DNA of 64,000 nucleotides from positions 1 through 64,000 of the forward strand of contig CBDHGH010000001.1 of NCBI GenBank assembly GCA_965263065.1, in the 5' to 3' direction. The translations under genes were made by a program, and so were the position numbers. The notes below the pieces were generated by a model that did no database searches, was not told the DNA's origin, and worked only from the letters and a program-made list of their open reading frames with translations. The stretch is from TK10-74A sp965263065. GTDB taxonomy: Bacteria > Chloroflexota > Dehalococcoidia > Bin125. Below are positions 15,044-24,054 of the stretch, piece after piece; positions within the stretch are counted from its first letter, which is position 1, and every line of letters starts with the position of its first letter.

Positions 15044-17605
15044 ATGACGAAGTCCTTCGCCCGCGTGGTCGCTGCGCTCGCCCTGCTCGTGGCGCTGGCC
15101 GCCCTCACGACGCCCGGCAGCGCCCAGTCGCTGGCGTTCATCCCTACGGCGTCCGCGATCATCGACGGCGTCGCCTACGGCGGCGGCCTGGGCCCGATGG
15201 TCGCCGCCGACTTCGACGCGGACGGCGACGACGACCTCCTGCTCGGCGCGCCCGGCGACGACGGCGGCGCCCTCTACGGGCTGCGCGGGCCGGTCTTCTC
15301 CGACGGCGAGGCGCCCGACCTGCGCGACGCGCCCGTGCTGGGGCGGGGCGTCGCCGGGCAGGGCTTCGCCGCGGCGCTCGCGGCCGGCGACATCGACGGC
15401 GACGGCATCACCGACGCCCTGATCTGGAGCGCCGCCGGGCCCCGTCGCCTCGACGTGCGATTCGGCGGGCCCGCCTTCTTCGATCCGGGCGCGGCCCCCG
15501 CCGCGGCGGCGCCATTCATCCGGCTGGGTCCACGCGAGCCTGTGCGCTCGCTGCAGGTTGCCGACCTGGACGGCGACGGCCACGACGACATCATCACCGG
15601 CTCGCCCGATGGAGCCGACGGCGGTCCCCGATTCGGCAGCGGGTTCAACGGCATCGCGATTCGCTTCGGCCCGTTCACGGCCGGCCCGGGGACGTCGGGA
15701 GTGCTGCGGCCCGCGGCCCGCGCCGAACTCCGGGTCGAGGGCGCGTCGCAGGTCGGCCACGCCCTCATGGCCGCCGACCTCACGGGCGACGGCGTCCCCG
15801 ATCTCCTCCTCGCCATCCACGACGACGATGACGACCCGCTGCTGATCGCCGTCGCGGGGCCGTTCCTGCGTGAGGACCGCACGCTGGATATCGAGGCCGA
15901 CACGGACATCCGCTTCACGGTCACCGCCGTCGATCTTGGCGCCGCCATGGCGTTCGGCGATGTGGATCTCGACGGCGCGCCCGACCTGCTGCTCGGCTTC
16001 GAGGGCAACCGCCGGGTCTCACTGGTCAGCGGCTTCGCGATCCCGCCCAGCGGCCCCACCCCCCTCCATCGCATCGACCAAGTGCGTCTCAGCGGTCCGC
16101 CCGGCGAGGGATTCGGGGCGCACCTCGCCAGCGGCGACTTCGACGCCGATGGCCTGCCCGACCTCGTCGTCGGCGCGCCGGAGCGCGGCGCGCGCGGCGC
16201 CGTGGTGTTCCTGGCCGGGTCCGACCGCCGCCCGGAGATCGGCGCCGTCGTGCCCGCCCAAGCGCCGCCCGGCGCGACGCTGCGTATCCGCGGGCACGCG
16301 TTGTCGGGCGCCAGCGTCTCGTTCCGCGACGCGGAGGGCGAGCTCCTGACCGCCGATGTCGTGGCCGCCGCCATCGGGGAGATCGAGGTCACCGCGCCGA
16401 GCCGCGACCTCGACGCTCCCGTCCTGCTGGACGTGGTCGTCAGCAACGACGCGGGCAAGACCGAGCGCGACGCGGCCTTCACGCTGCTGCCGGCCATGGA
16501 GCGCGTCGACTTGCCGTCGGGCTGGAGCCTGCAAGGCTGGACCGCCGACTCCGCCCTCGCCGACGCGAGCGCCACCGAGGGCGAGCCGATCGCGCGGATC
16601 TTGGCCTGGGACGCCGGCGCCGCGGCGTGGGCGTCGTACGAGCCCGGCGGGCCGGCAGGGCCGGCGGAGAGCGACCAAGTCCGCCTCGGGCAGGGCCTCT
16701 GGCTGCGCGTCGATGATCCGGCCGGAGTTCAATGGCGGCGCCCCAGCTTCGCCGCCGCGCGCGTGCAGGAGCTGCTGACCGGATGGAACCTGGTGATGTG
16801 GAGCGGCCCCAGCGGCACGCCCGTCGCCGAGGCGGTGGGTCCGATCGCGGATGCGCTGCGTAGCCTGCACGCCTGGGACGCGGACGCCCAGCGCTTCCGC
16901 ACCTACGCCCCCGATCGCCCGGCGGACCTCAACGACGCCCGCACGCTCGACAACGGTGAGGCGTTCTGGCTCCTGCTCGACGAGGCCGCGGCCTGGCCGC
17001 AGCCCTCCGCGGGCACGCCGCCGGTCGCGCGCAGCGTCGCGCAGGCGCGGGCCGCCGCCGTCTTCCTGAAGCAAGGTGGGCGGGAGGGCACCGGATTCCT
17101 GGTGGGGGAGACGCGGATCATCACGGCCGCGCACGTCGTGCAGAACGGCCACACGGTGCAGGTCCACTTCCCCGGCGGCGAGGAGCGCACCGCCCTCGTC
17201 GTCGCCGCCGACGGTCCCCTGGACATCGCCGTGCTGGAGGTCTCCGGGGTTCCCGACGGCGTCACCCGGCTCGACTGGGAGACCGCGGCCAGCCCCGAGC
17301 CCGCCACCCCCGTCTGGTCGTGGGGCTTCCCCCTGGGCGATGTCTTCGGCTCCGACACGAGCGTCAGCGTGGCGGGCGGCCTGGTCGCCGCGCACCAGCG
17401 CAACTTCCGCGACTTCGCCGTCCTGCAGACGGACGCCGCCGTCGTCCCCGGCAGCAGCGGCTCGATGCTGGTCACCGCCGACGGTCGGCTCGTGGGCGTC
17501 GTCATCTCGTACATCACGTCGGGCGGCGACGACGTCGAGGGCCTGAACCTCGCCGTCGACCTCGCCGCCAACCGCGACCGCATCCGCGCGCTGGTCGAGC
17601 GCTGA
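15044..17605 (+). CDS. Secreted FG-GAP beta-propeller protein with C-terminal trypsin-like protease
   Basis: This 853-residue exported protein starts with a signal peptide (about residues 1-27, ending PGSA-QS). Six FG-GAP-like repeats follow, each with an Asp-rich Ca-binding loop such as DFDADGDDDLLLGAP, between about 56 and 382, as in integrin-type propellers. An IPT/TIG-like segment (about 395-480) comes next, then two similar modules of about 75 residues, each with a W-S-L/W-N-L strand, a WDA motif and GxGLWL or GEAFWLLL. The C-terminal domain is a trypsin/HtrA-like peptidase with GTGFLVG, His697 in TAAHVV, Asp727 in LDIAVLEV and Ser805 in PGSSGSM, a complete triad. Such proteins probably act outside the cell or on its surface; the target is unknown. 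Confidence 0.88.
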   Translation: MTKSFARVVAALALLVALAALTTPGSAQSLAFIPTASAIIDGVAYGGGLGPMVAADFDADGDDDLLLGAPGDDGGALYGLRGPVFSDGEAPDLRDAPVLGRGVAGQGFAAALAAGDIDGDGITDALIWSAAGPRRLDVRFGGPAFFDPGAAPAAAAPFIRLGPREPVRSLQVADLDGDGHDDIITGSPDGADGGPRFGSGFNGIAIRFGPFTAGPGTSGVLRPAARAELRVEGASQVGHALMAADLTGDGVPDLLLAIHDDDDDPLLIAVAGPFLREDRTLDIEADTDIRFTVTAVDLGAAMAFGDVDLDGAPDLLLGFEGNRRVSLVSGFAIPPSGPTPLHRIDQVRLSGPPGEGFGAHLASGDFDADGLPDLVVGAPERGARGAVVFLAGSDRRPEIGAVVPAQAPPGATLRIRGHALSGASVSFRDAEGELLTADVVAAAIGEIEVTAPSRDLDAPVLLDVVVSNDAGKTERDAAFTLLPAMERVDLPSGWSLQGWTADSALADASATEGEPIARILAWDAGAAAWASYEPGGPAGPAESDQVRLGQGLWLRVDDPAGVQWRRPSFAAARVQELLTGWNLVMWSGPSGTPVAEAVGPIADALRSLHAWDADAQRFRTYAPDRPADLNDARTLDNGEAFWLLLDEAAAWPQPSAGTPPVARSVAQARAAAVFLKQGGREGTGFLVGETRIITAAHVVQNGHTVQVHFPGGEERTALVVAADGPLDIAVLEVSGVPDGVTRLDWETAASPEPATPVWSWGFPLGDVFGSDTSVSVAGGLVAAHQRNFRDFAVLQTDAAVVPGSSGSMLVTADGRLVGVVISYITSGGDDVEGLNLAVDLAANRDRIRALVER

Positions 17606-17618
17606 CCGTCGTCGGGGG

Positions 17619-18272
17619 TCAGCCCAGCCCCGCCAGGGCGCGGCAGATCGATCGCATCAACTCGACCTCCGCCACACCGATCTCCTCCCGGCCGGAGAAG
17701 AAGGCCGACGCCCGGATCACCGCGGCCTCCCCGTCCTCGTCGAAGACCGCCGGCGCGACTTCCAGCACGAGCGTCCTCGGCTCTTGCAGCAGCGCCAGGA
17801 TCGCCCGCCGGGGGAGCGGCATCGCTCTTAGCGCATCGGCCGCCGCTACCGCCTGCGGCGGGGCGACATCGGAGTGGCCGATCGGGGCCTCCCAGTGGAA
17901 GCCCTCCGCCACCCCCAGCCGCCGGAACTCGCGCTGGGCCACGACCCTGCCCTCGACCCCCCAGTCCCCCGCGATCGATTCCGGCCGCCCTTCACGTCGC
18001 ACCAGGAAGTGGAAGCCGACCGCCGCGGACCGTGGGAAGTGCGCGTCGCCGCCGCCCTCCGACGTCACGCGCACGAAGTCGGGCGGACCGCCCGCGGTGA
18101 CGCGTACCAAGCCCCGGCCGGTCACGCGATGCCGGAGCCCGGCCGCCCGTTCCGGCGCCTCCCCCTCGACGACGACCGCCGGCAGCCCCGCCTGCGCCAG
18201 CGGCGCGAGCAGCCCCTCGGCCAGCGAGGGCGGGCGCGCCGTCGCCCTGCCGAACAGCCGCCGGAAGATCAT
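17619..18272 (-). CDS. Conserved-looking hypothetical protein at the end of the greA-serS operon
   Basis: I do not recognise this 217-residue protein. It has no signal peptide or membrane segment and is a mixed alpha/beta sequence with several short strands, such as LVRVTAGGPPDFVRVTSEGG and TLVLEVAPAVFDEDGEAAVI. It starts 26 bases after the serS stop on the same strand and would be the last gene of the operon; its codon usage matches its neighbours. It is convergent with the FG-GAP/protease gene, with only 13 bases between them. No function is proposed. Confidence 0.7.
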   Translation of the reverse strand: MIFRRLFGRATARPPSLAEGLLAPLAQAGLPAVVVEGEAPERAAGLRHRVTGRGLVRVTAGGPPDFVRVTSEGGGDAHFPRSAAVGFHFLVRREGRPESIAGDWGVEGRVVAQREFRRLGVAEGFHWEAPIGHSDVAPPQAVAAADALRAMPLPRRAILALLQEPRTLVLEVAPAVFDEDGEAAVIRASAFFSGREEIGVAEVELMRSICRALAGLG

Positions 18273-18297
18273 CGCACGCGGGCCCGTCGCGGGGGCG

Positions 18298-19584
18298 TCA
18301 TTCGCCCGCGACCGCGGGCGGCTCGATCTGCATCAGCCGCCCCATTCGATGCTGGAGCGCGTCGGGCACGTCCACCCCCCCGTCCTCGCGCTGGTACGTC
18401 TCCAGGATCGCCGCCAGCACCCGCGTCATGCCGAAGCTGCTGCCGTTGAGCGTGTGCACGAACGTCGTCGACGCCTTGCCCTCGGGCCGGTAGCGGGTGT
18501 TCGCCCGCCGCGCCTGGAAGTCCAGGCAGTTGCTGATGCTGCTCACCTCCAGCCATTCGGCCGCCCCCGGCGCCCAGACTTCCAGGTCGTACGAGATCGC
18601 GGCGCTGAAGCCGATGTCGGCGCTGCAGAGCTGCAACACGCGATAGGTCAGCCCCAGGCTCGCCAGCAGCCCCTCGGCGTGCGCGACCATCTCCTCAAGC
18701 GCCGCCGCCGACCCCTCGGGCGTCGTGAACTGGTACATCTCGACCTTCTCGAACTGATGCACGCGCTTGATGCCCCGCACGTCCCGGCCGGCGCTCATCT
18801 TCTCGCGGCGGTAGCAGGGCGTGTGCGCCGTGTAGCGCAGCGGCAGCGCCGCCGCGTCGAGGATCTCGTCGCGATGCAAGCTGGTCAGCGGGACCTCCGC
18901 CGTGGGGACCAGGTAGAAGTCCTCCTCGGCGTCGCGGTACAGATTGTCGTGGAACTTGGGCAGCTGGCCCGACGCGAACATCGCCTCCGCGCGGACCAGA
19001 TTGGGCAGGTACCAGGACTCGTAGCCCGCCTCCTCGTTCTGCTCCAAGAGGTGGTTGATCAGCGCCCGCTGCAGCCGCGCCCCCTGGCCCCGCAGCGCGT
19101 ACATCCGCGACCCCGCCATCGCCGCCGCGCGCTCGATCTCGAGGATGCGCAGCGCCGCGCCGATCTCCCAGTGCGGCTTGGGCGCGAAGCCGAAGGCCCG
19201 CGGCAGCCCCACCGTCCGCAGCACCGGGTTGTCGGCCTCGCCGCGCCCGTCGGGCGTGTCCGGATGCAGGCGGTTCGGGAACTGCGCCAGCAGATCGTGC
19301 AGCTGCGCGTCGACCGAGCGGCGGCGCTCGTCCAGCGCGTCAATGCGCCCGGCCCCCGCCCGCTGGGCCGCGATCAGCGCGTCGCGCGCCGCCGCGTCGC
19401 GGGCCCGGCCGATCGCCTTGCCCGCCTGATTGCGCTCCGCCTTGAGCTGCTCGACCTCCGTCAGGATCGACCGCCGCTCCCCGTCGAGCGCCAGCACTTC
19501 GTCCACCTGTGCCGTCGCGCCCCGGCGCGCCAGCATGTCGCGGACCTCGTCCGGCGCCTCGCGGATCCACTGCATCGAAAGCAC
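18298..19584 (-). CDS. serS: Seryl-tRNA synthetase
   Basis: This is a class II seryl-tRNA synthetase of 428 residues, the usual length. An N-terminal helical arm (about residues 25-100) that would bind the tRNA long variable arm is followed by the catalytic core: motif 2 at PCYRREKMSAGRDVRGIKR, the following RVHQFEKVEMYQF, and motif 3 at NGSSFGMTRVLAAILETY. I chose the GTG start because GGGGGAG lies six bases upstream and the resulting MLSMQWIREAP matches the family N-terminus; an ATG three codons in is possible. It lies in a packed operon with lysS, two lipoproteins and a nudix hydrolase. Confidence 0.97.
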   Translation of the reverse strand: MLSMQWIREAPDEVRDMLARRGATAQVDEVLALDGERRSILTEVEQLKAERNQAGKAIGRARDAAARDALIAAQRAGAGRIDALDERRRSVDAQLHDLLAQFPNRLHPDTPDGRGEADNPVLRTVGLPRAFGFAPKPHWEIGAALRILEIERAAAMAGSRMYALRGQGARLQRALINHLLEQNEEAGYESWYLPNLVRAEAMFASGQLPKFHDNLYRDAEEDFYLVPTAEVPLTSLHRDEILDAAALPLRYTAHTPCYRREKMSAGRDVRGIKRVHQFEKVEMYQFTTPEGSAAALEEMVAHAEGLLASLGLTYRVLQLCSADIGFSAAISYDLEVWAPGAAEWLEVSSISNCLDFQARRANTRYRPEGKASTTFVHTLNGSSFGMTRVLAAILETYQREDGGVDVPDALQHRMGRLMQIEPPAVAGE

Positions 19585-19596
19585 GTCGATCTCCCC

Positions 19597-20076
19597 CTAG
19601 CCGTCCAGCGTCCGCTCGATCGCCGCCAGCCCCAGCACCCGTACATCTTCGGCGATCTCGACCGCTCGGTCATCGGGCAGGGTGGGCAGCGGGCGGTTCT
19701 CACGCAAGGCGCCCGCCGTGACCCAGGTCCAGCCAGCCCGGATCGGCTGGCCGGACGGCGCCGGGCGCGTGAAGTAGACGGAGTCGATGTGCTGGTGCGG
19801 CCCGTCGATGGGGTGGTCGGCGATGTCCTCGACCATGATCGTCACCGGGGGCGGCAGTTGCGGCGGCTCGGCGTAGGTGAAGGGCGCTGCCGTTGGCAGC
19901 ACCTCGACCGTCAGGCCGGTCTCCTCCAGCACCTCCCGATGGACCGCCTCGATCGGATCCTCGTCCGCCTCGATGTGCCCGCCGGGCGGCAGCCACATGG
20001 CGTTGCGCGCGTGCCAATGCAGCAGCGTCGCGCCGCGCTCGCAGACGAATGCCGTGACCGTGCAGTGCCGGATCAT
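19597..20076 (-). CDS. NUDIX hydrolase
   Basis: This is a nudix protein of 159 residues with a perfect nudix box: Gly33, five residues, Glu39, seven residues, Arg47-Glu48, two residues, Glu51-Glu52, one residue, Gly54. This loop binds Mg2+ and hydrolyses a nucleoside diphosphate linked to another group; the substrate is not apparent. The preceding LPPGGHIEADEDP is typical of ADP-ribose or NTP-cleaving members. The ATG overlaps the stop of the upstream lipoprotein gene (ATGA), so translation is probably coupled, and serS begins 12 bases downstream. Confidence 0.92.
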   Translation of the reverse strand: MIRHCTVTAFVCERGATLLHWHARNAMWLPPGGHIEADEDPIEAVHREVLEETGLTVEVLPTAAPFTYAEPPQLPPPVTIMVEDIADHPIDGPHQHIDSVYFTRPAPSGQPIRAGWTWVTAGALRENRPLPTLPDDRAVEIAEDVRVLGLAAIERTLDG

Positions 20077-21083
20077 GGCCCCGCCCCCTCCCGCAGCTCG
20101 ACCGGGGCGTCCAGCAGCCGGCCGGCGATCGCCCCCAGCAGCGATAGCACATCCCCGAGGGCGACCTCCCCATCCATGGCGACCACGCTGGCCGACCCCG
20201 CCAGCCTGCCCACGACGACGAACCCGAATAGCGCCGAGACTGGTCCCTCCGCAGACTCCCCGGTCATCGTCCAGACCAGGCTGGCGTCGCCGGCCTGGAA
20301 CGGGATCTCCCCCGCCTCGATCAGCGTCACCTCGCCGGCGCCCGGCCCCAGGGCCGTCGCCACCGTGAGTTCGAAGAACGCCTGACCGTTCTCCTCGAGC
20401 CATGGTCGCGCGCGCGCCACCACGGCTTGCGCCCGCGCCGCGTCGAGGTAGGCGCTCGTCGACAGCCCCAGCCCCCGCGGCCGGGACTCGCCCGGGCCGA
20501 TGGCCGCTCCCTCGAAGCGGCGCAGGAACTCTGACAGCCCCCCCTCCTCAGAGACCGCGTACCGCTCCTCGCGCACGACGGCATCGGTGCCCAGATCGGC
20601 CGCGTCCAGCGTCAGCGCCGCCAGCGTCTCCTCCGACGCGTACTGCTCCGCCGCCGCCTCCGTCTCCTGCTCCGCCTCGGCGGGCGGCGAGTCGGGCGCG
20701 GCCTCGACTGGGGGCGCCGTCGGCGGCGGCGGCGCGGGCGGCGGATCGGGCAGCGCCGCCAATACCTCGGCGCGCGCTCGCGCGGTCCCCAGCGCCGCCG
20801 ACGCACGCTCGAGCTCCAGCCGCAGCGCCTCGACCTCCCCCTCCCGATCCGCGAGGTCCGCCTCCAGCGCTCCGACTTCGCGCGACAGGTCATCCGCCTC
20901 CGACCTGATCAGCCCGGTCGCCCCCTCCGCGGCCCGGGCATCGCGGTCCGCGACGTGGATCTGCTGTCGCACGCCCGCCAGGTCGGCCTCCAGTTCTCGC
21001 ACGCGGTCGCCGTCGCCGCAGGCCCCGGCCCCGATCGCCGCCAGAGCGAGGAGGAGCAGCCCGGCCCGCCATCGCCTGGTCAT
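20073..21083 (-). CDS. Coiled-coil lipoprotein, paralogue B
   Basis: This 336-residue exported protein has a signal peptide ending in an imperfect lipobox (AIGAGAC, Cys about 22). A coiled coil rich in Glu, Ala and Arg follows (about 26-110), then a Pro-rich linker (about 111-133) and a C-terminal alpha/beta domain (about 150-336). The C-terminal domain resembles that of the preceding gene: both have an A-D-L plus V-x-E-E/L-Y strand, GEA or GES before a small-residue stretch, ASAYIE or STSAYLD helices, and GDASVTW or GDASLVW. Start and stop both form ATGA overlaps with the neighbouring genes. I cannot name the family; a cell-surface structural or binding role is a guess. Confidence 0.8.
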   Translation of the reverse strand: MTRRWRAGLLLLALAAIGAGACGDGDRVRELEADLAGVRQQIHVADRDARAAEGATGLIRSEADDLSREVGALEADLADREGEVEALRLELERASAALGTARARAEVLAALPDPPPAPPPPTAPPVEAAPDSPPAEAEQETEAAAEQYASEETLAALTLDAADLGTDAVVREERYAVSEEGGLSEFLRRFEGAAIGPGESRPRGLGLSTSAYLDAARAQAVVARARPWLEENGQAFFELTVATALGPGAGEVTLIEAGEIPFQAGDASLVWTMTGESAEGPVSALFGFVVVGRLAGSASVVAMDGEVALGDVLSLLGAIAGRLLDAPVELREGAGP

Positions 21084-21997
21084 TGCGATAGCCCCGGCGC
21101 GGTCGCGAGTTTCAGCGCGAATACCTCCAGCAGCCAGGCGACCGCGGCCGCGTCCAAGTCCGATTCCAGCGTCAGGATCGTCACCGTCCCCACGTACGGT
21201 CCCACCACGACCAGCGCGTAGGCCGCCGTCGCCGGCCCCAGCGACGTGCCGGCGCTCATCAGCCAGGTCACGCTGGCGTCGCCGATCCGGCCGGGCAGTT
21301 CGACGGTCTCCACGGCCGTGGCGCCGGCCAGGGCTAGGCCCGCCGCGCGCGCCGTGAACTCGAAGAACTGCGTCGGGTCGCGGGCCAGGGCGTCGCGCAC
21401 CGTCTGCGGCGCGCCCAGCGACCCCCCCTGCTCGATGTACGCGGTGGCCGAGGCCGCGAAGCCCAGCAGCGTCGCGGCGCCGAGCCGCGCCTCGCCCGGG
21501 TCGAATTGCCACGTGAGCTCCGCGAAGCCGGACTCCGCCTCCGTTCGATAGAGTTCCGCCGCGACCGTCGTCCCGGGGGGCAGATCGGCCGCGCCCAGCA
21601 CGATCGACGCCAGCAGCTCCCGCGAGGCGAACTCGCCCGCCGCGGGCGCCGCCGCCGTCGCGACGCCGCCCAGCGCCAGGATGCGCGCCTCGGCTGCGTC
21701 GAGGTCCTCGCGGGCGGCAGCGATCTGGGCAGCCAGATCCGCCGCCTCGGCATCGCGCGTCGCGGTCGCCTCCTGCAACTGCTGGAGTTCGTTCTGGAGT
21801 TGCAGGACCGTGGCCGCTGCCGCCTGCGCGGCGACCTCGGCCGTACGGCGGGCCGCGTGCGCCTGCTCCGCCTCGTCCGCCGTCCCCGCCAGCGCCGCCT
21901 GCAACTCGGCGGCGCGATCACCGTCGCCGCCGCCGCAGCCGGCCAGCGCGATCGCCGCCAGCAGGATCGTCGCGACCAGCAGGGCCGGCAGGCCCAT
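21080..21997 (-). CDS. Coiled-coil lipoprotein, paralogue A
   Basis: This 305-residue lipoprotein has a good lipobox (IALAGC) after a short signal peptide, an Ala/Gln/Glu-rich coiled coil (about residues 30-110) and a C-terminal globular domain (about 125-305) that is paralogous to the next gene product. The domain includes FASRELLASIVLGAADLPPG, ASATAYIEQGGS and GRIGDASVTWLM. I chose the ATG at 21997, four bases after the lysS stop; a GTG at 22009 would overlap lysS. The TGA stop overlaps the ATG of the next gene. Two related lipoproteins embedded between lysS and serS are unusual, and their function is unknown. Confidence 0.8.
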   Translation of the reverse strand: MGLPALLVATILLAAIALAGCGGGDGDRAAELQAALAGTADEAEQAHAARRTAEVAAQAAAATVLQLQNELQQLQEATATRDAEAADLAAQIAAAREDLDAAEARILALGGVATAAAPAAGEFASRELLASIVLGAADLPPGTTVAAELYRTEAESGFAELTWQFDPGEARLGAATLLGFAASATAYIEQGGSLGAPQTVRDALARDPTQFFEFTARAAGLALAGATAVETVELPGRIGDASVTWLMSAGTSLGPATAAYALVVVGPYVGTVTILTLESDLDAAAVAWLLEVFALKLATAPGLSQ

Positions 21998-22001
21998 CGC
22001 C

Positions 22002-23516
22002 CTACACACGCCGTCGCAGCAACGGGAACAGGATCACGTCCCGGATCGACTCCGAATTCGTCAGCAGCATGACCAAGCGGTCGATGCCCAGCCCCAGCCC
22101 GCCCGTCGGCGGCATGCCGTGCTCCAGCGCGACCAGGAAGTCCTCGTCCACCAACTCCGCCTCGTCGTCGCCCGCGCGCGCCAGGGCGACCTGCGTCGCG
22201 AAGCGCTCCCGCTGGTCGATGGGGTCGTTCAATTCACTGTAGGCGTTGCCCAGCTCGCGGCCGGCCGCGAAGACCTCGAAGCGCTCCACCAGCGATGGAT
22301 CATCCGTGCGACGCTTGGCCAGCGGCGAGATCTCCACCGGATAGTCCAGCAGGAACGTGGGCTGGATGAGCTGCGGCTGGACGGTCGCGGAGACCAGCGC
22401 GTCGAGCAGCTTGCCCCAGCCCGCGTTGGCCGGGACGGGGATGCGCTTCTCCTCGAGCAGCGCCGTCATCGACGCCACGTCCCGGTAGTCGAAGAAGTCC
22501 ACGCCGGCGTACTCCTGCAGCGCCGCGCGCATCGTCAGCCGCCGCCAGGGGGGCGCGAACTCCAGCCGCTCCGCGCCGTACTGCACCGATGTCGAGCCCA
22601 GCACTTCCTGCGCCACCGTCGCGACGAGGTCCTCCACCATCCGCGCCACGTCCTGGTAGTCGGCGTAGGCCTCGTACGACTCCAGCATCGTGAACTCGGG
22701 GTTGTGGCGCGTCGATGTGCCCTCGTTGCGGAAGATGCGCCCCAGCTCGTAGACGCGGTCGAGCCCGCCCACGATGAGCCGCTTGAGATGCAGCTCCAGC
22801 GCGATGCGCAGGTAGCGCTCCTCGTCGAGCGCGTTCAGGTGCGTCGCGAAGGGCCGCGCCGCCGCCCCGCCCGCGTCGGATTGGAGCACCGGCGTCTCCA
22901 CCTCCAAGAACGCCCGCGACTCCATGAAGCGCCGCACCGCCGCCACGATCCGCGAGCGCTGCACCAGCACCGCGCGCGAGTCGTCGTTCGCCTGCAGGTC
23001 GAGGTAGCGCTGCCGGTAGCGCGCCTCCACGTCCTGCAAGCCGTGGAACTTCTCCGGCGGCGGCCGCAGCGACTTGGTCAGCAGTCGCAGCTCCGACGCG
23101 TCGACCGACACCTCGCCCGACCGCGTGCGAATCAGCGCGCCGGCCGCCTCGATGAAGTCGCCCAGGTCGCAGGATCCGAGCAGCGGCCAGTCGTCGCCCA
23201 GCCGGTTGCGGCGACACATGATCTGGATCGTGCCCGAGCCGTCGCGCAGGTCCAGGAACGCCAGCTTGCCCAGGTGCCGCAGATTCGTGATCCGGCCCGC
23301 CACCCGCGACGGCGGCGCCTCGTCCGTGGCCTGCGCGGCTTCCGCCGTCTCGAATTGCGCCCGCGCCTCCGCGATGCGCGTCAGCGGTCCGCCGCCGCGG
23401 GCGGGGTACGGGTCGATCCCGGCCGCCCGCAGCGCGTCCGCCTTCTCGCGACGCTGCCGGCGCAGGTCGAGCAGGCGCTCGCTGGGCTGGTCGGGCGTGG
23501 ACCGCCGCTCAGGCAT
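22002..23516 (-). CDS. lysS: Lysyl-tRNA synthetase (class II)
   Basis: This is a class II LysRS of 504 residues. An N-terminal OB-fold anticodon-binding domain (about residues 60-165, VAGRITNLRHLGKLAFLDLR) is followed by the catalytic core with motif 2 at YELGRIFRNEGTSTRHNPEF and motif 3 at GGLGLGIDRLVMLLTNSES, both canonical. It charges tRNA-Lys. The gene follows greA by 44 bases, a common greA-lysS pairing, and precedes the lipoprotein pair. The start ATG gives MPERRSTPDQPSERLLDLR, a normal N-terminal extension for the family. Confidence 0.97.
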   Translation of the reverse strand: MPERRSTPDQPSERLLDLRRQRREKADALRAAGIDPYPARGGGPLTRIAEARAQFETAEAAQATDEAPPSRVAGRITNLRHLGKLAFLDLRDGSGTIQIMCRRNRLGDDWPLLGSCDLGDFIEAAGALIRTRSGEVSVDASELRLLTKSLRPPPEKFHGLQDVEARYRQRYLDLQANDDSRAVLVQRSRIVAAVRRFMESRAFLEVETPVLQSDAGGAAARPFATHLNALDEERYLRIALELHLKRLIVGGLDRVYELGRIFRNEGTSTRHNPEFTMLESYEAYADYQDVARMVEDLVATVAQEVLGSTSVQYGAERLEFAPPWRRLTMRAALQEYAGVDFFDYRDVASMTALLEEKRIPVPANAGWGKLLDALVSATVQPQLIQPTFLLDYPVEISPLAKRRTDDPSLVERFEVFAAGRELGNAYSELNDPIDQRERFATQVALARAGDDEAELVDEDFLVALEHGMPPTGGLGLGIDRLVMLLTNSESIRDVILFPLLRRRV

Positions 23517-23560
23517 GGGACGCTGCCATGGACGTACCTAGCTCTCCGGCCACGCCCGCC

Positions 23561-24037
23561 CTAGTCGATCGACTGGATCTCCATCGTGATCGGGCCGGCG
23601 GGCGCCGCCACCTCCACGGTTTCGCCGGCGCGGCGGCCCAGCAGCGCCTGCCCGACCGGCGACTCGTCGCTGACGAAGCCGTGCGCCGGGTCTACCTCCA
23701 CCATCCCCACGATGGTGAAGCGCTGCTGCTTGCGGCCCATCTGCACCGTGACGGTCGCGCCCACGTGCACGATGTCGGAGGCGTGCGCCCCCGCCTCGTC
23801 GATCAGCGTCGCGTTGGCCAGGATGTCCTCGATCGCGCGGATGCGCCCTTCGATGAACGCCTGCTCGCTTTTCGCGCCCTCGTATTCGCCGTCGGTCTGC
23901 GAGCCGGGGGACTCCTCCAACGTTTCGTGGATCAGCGCCGCCGCCGACGGGCGCTTGTTCATGCGCAGGTCGTCGAGCTCCAGGCGCAGGCGCGCCAGCC
24001 CGGCTGCGGTCACGGGCACGGGCTTTCGGGCCGCCAT
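23561..24037 (-). CDS. greA: Transcription elongation factor GreA-like protein with altered coiled-coil tip
   Basis: This is a GreA/GreB family factor of 158 residues: an N-terminal antiparallel coiled coil (about residues 10-80, including AFIEGRIRAIEDILANATLI) and a C-terminal FKBP-like domain (about 85-158, with DESPVGQALLGRRAGETVEV). Family members bind the RNA polymerase secondary channel and stimulate transcript cleavage through acidic residues at the coiled-coil tip. In E. coli GreA these are Asp41 and Glu44; by-eye alignment places Gly45 and Thr48 here (PGSQTDGEY), with Asp49 one position on. Cleavage activity is therefore doubtful. GGAGGAG precedes the ATG. It heads the operon with lysS and serS. 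Confidence 0.92.
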   Translation of the reverse strand: MAARKPVPVTAAGLARLRLELDDLRMNKRPSAAALIHETLEESPGSQTDGEYEGAKSEQAFIEGRIRAIEDILANATLIDEAGAHASDIVHVGATVTVQMGRKQQRFTIVGMVEVDPAHGFVSDESPVGQALLGRRAGETVEVAAPAGPITMEIQSID

Positions 24038-24054
24038 CTCCCGCTCCTCCCAGC

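Noticed and set aside
22005..22009. GTG start of lipoprotein A inside lysS
   Set aside because: It lacks a ribosome site; the ATG at 21997 gives a normal signal peptide.
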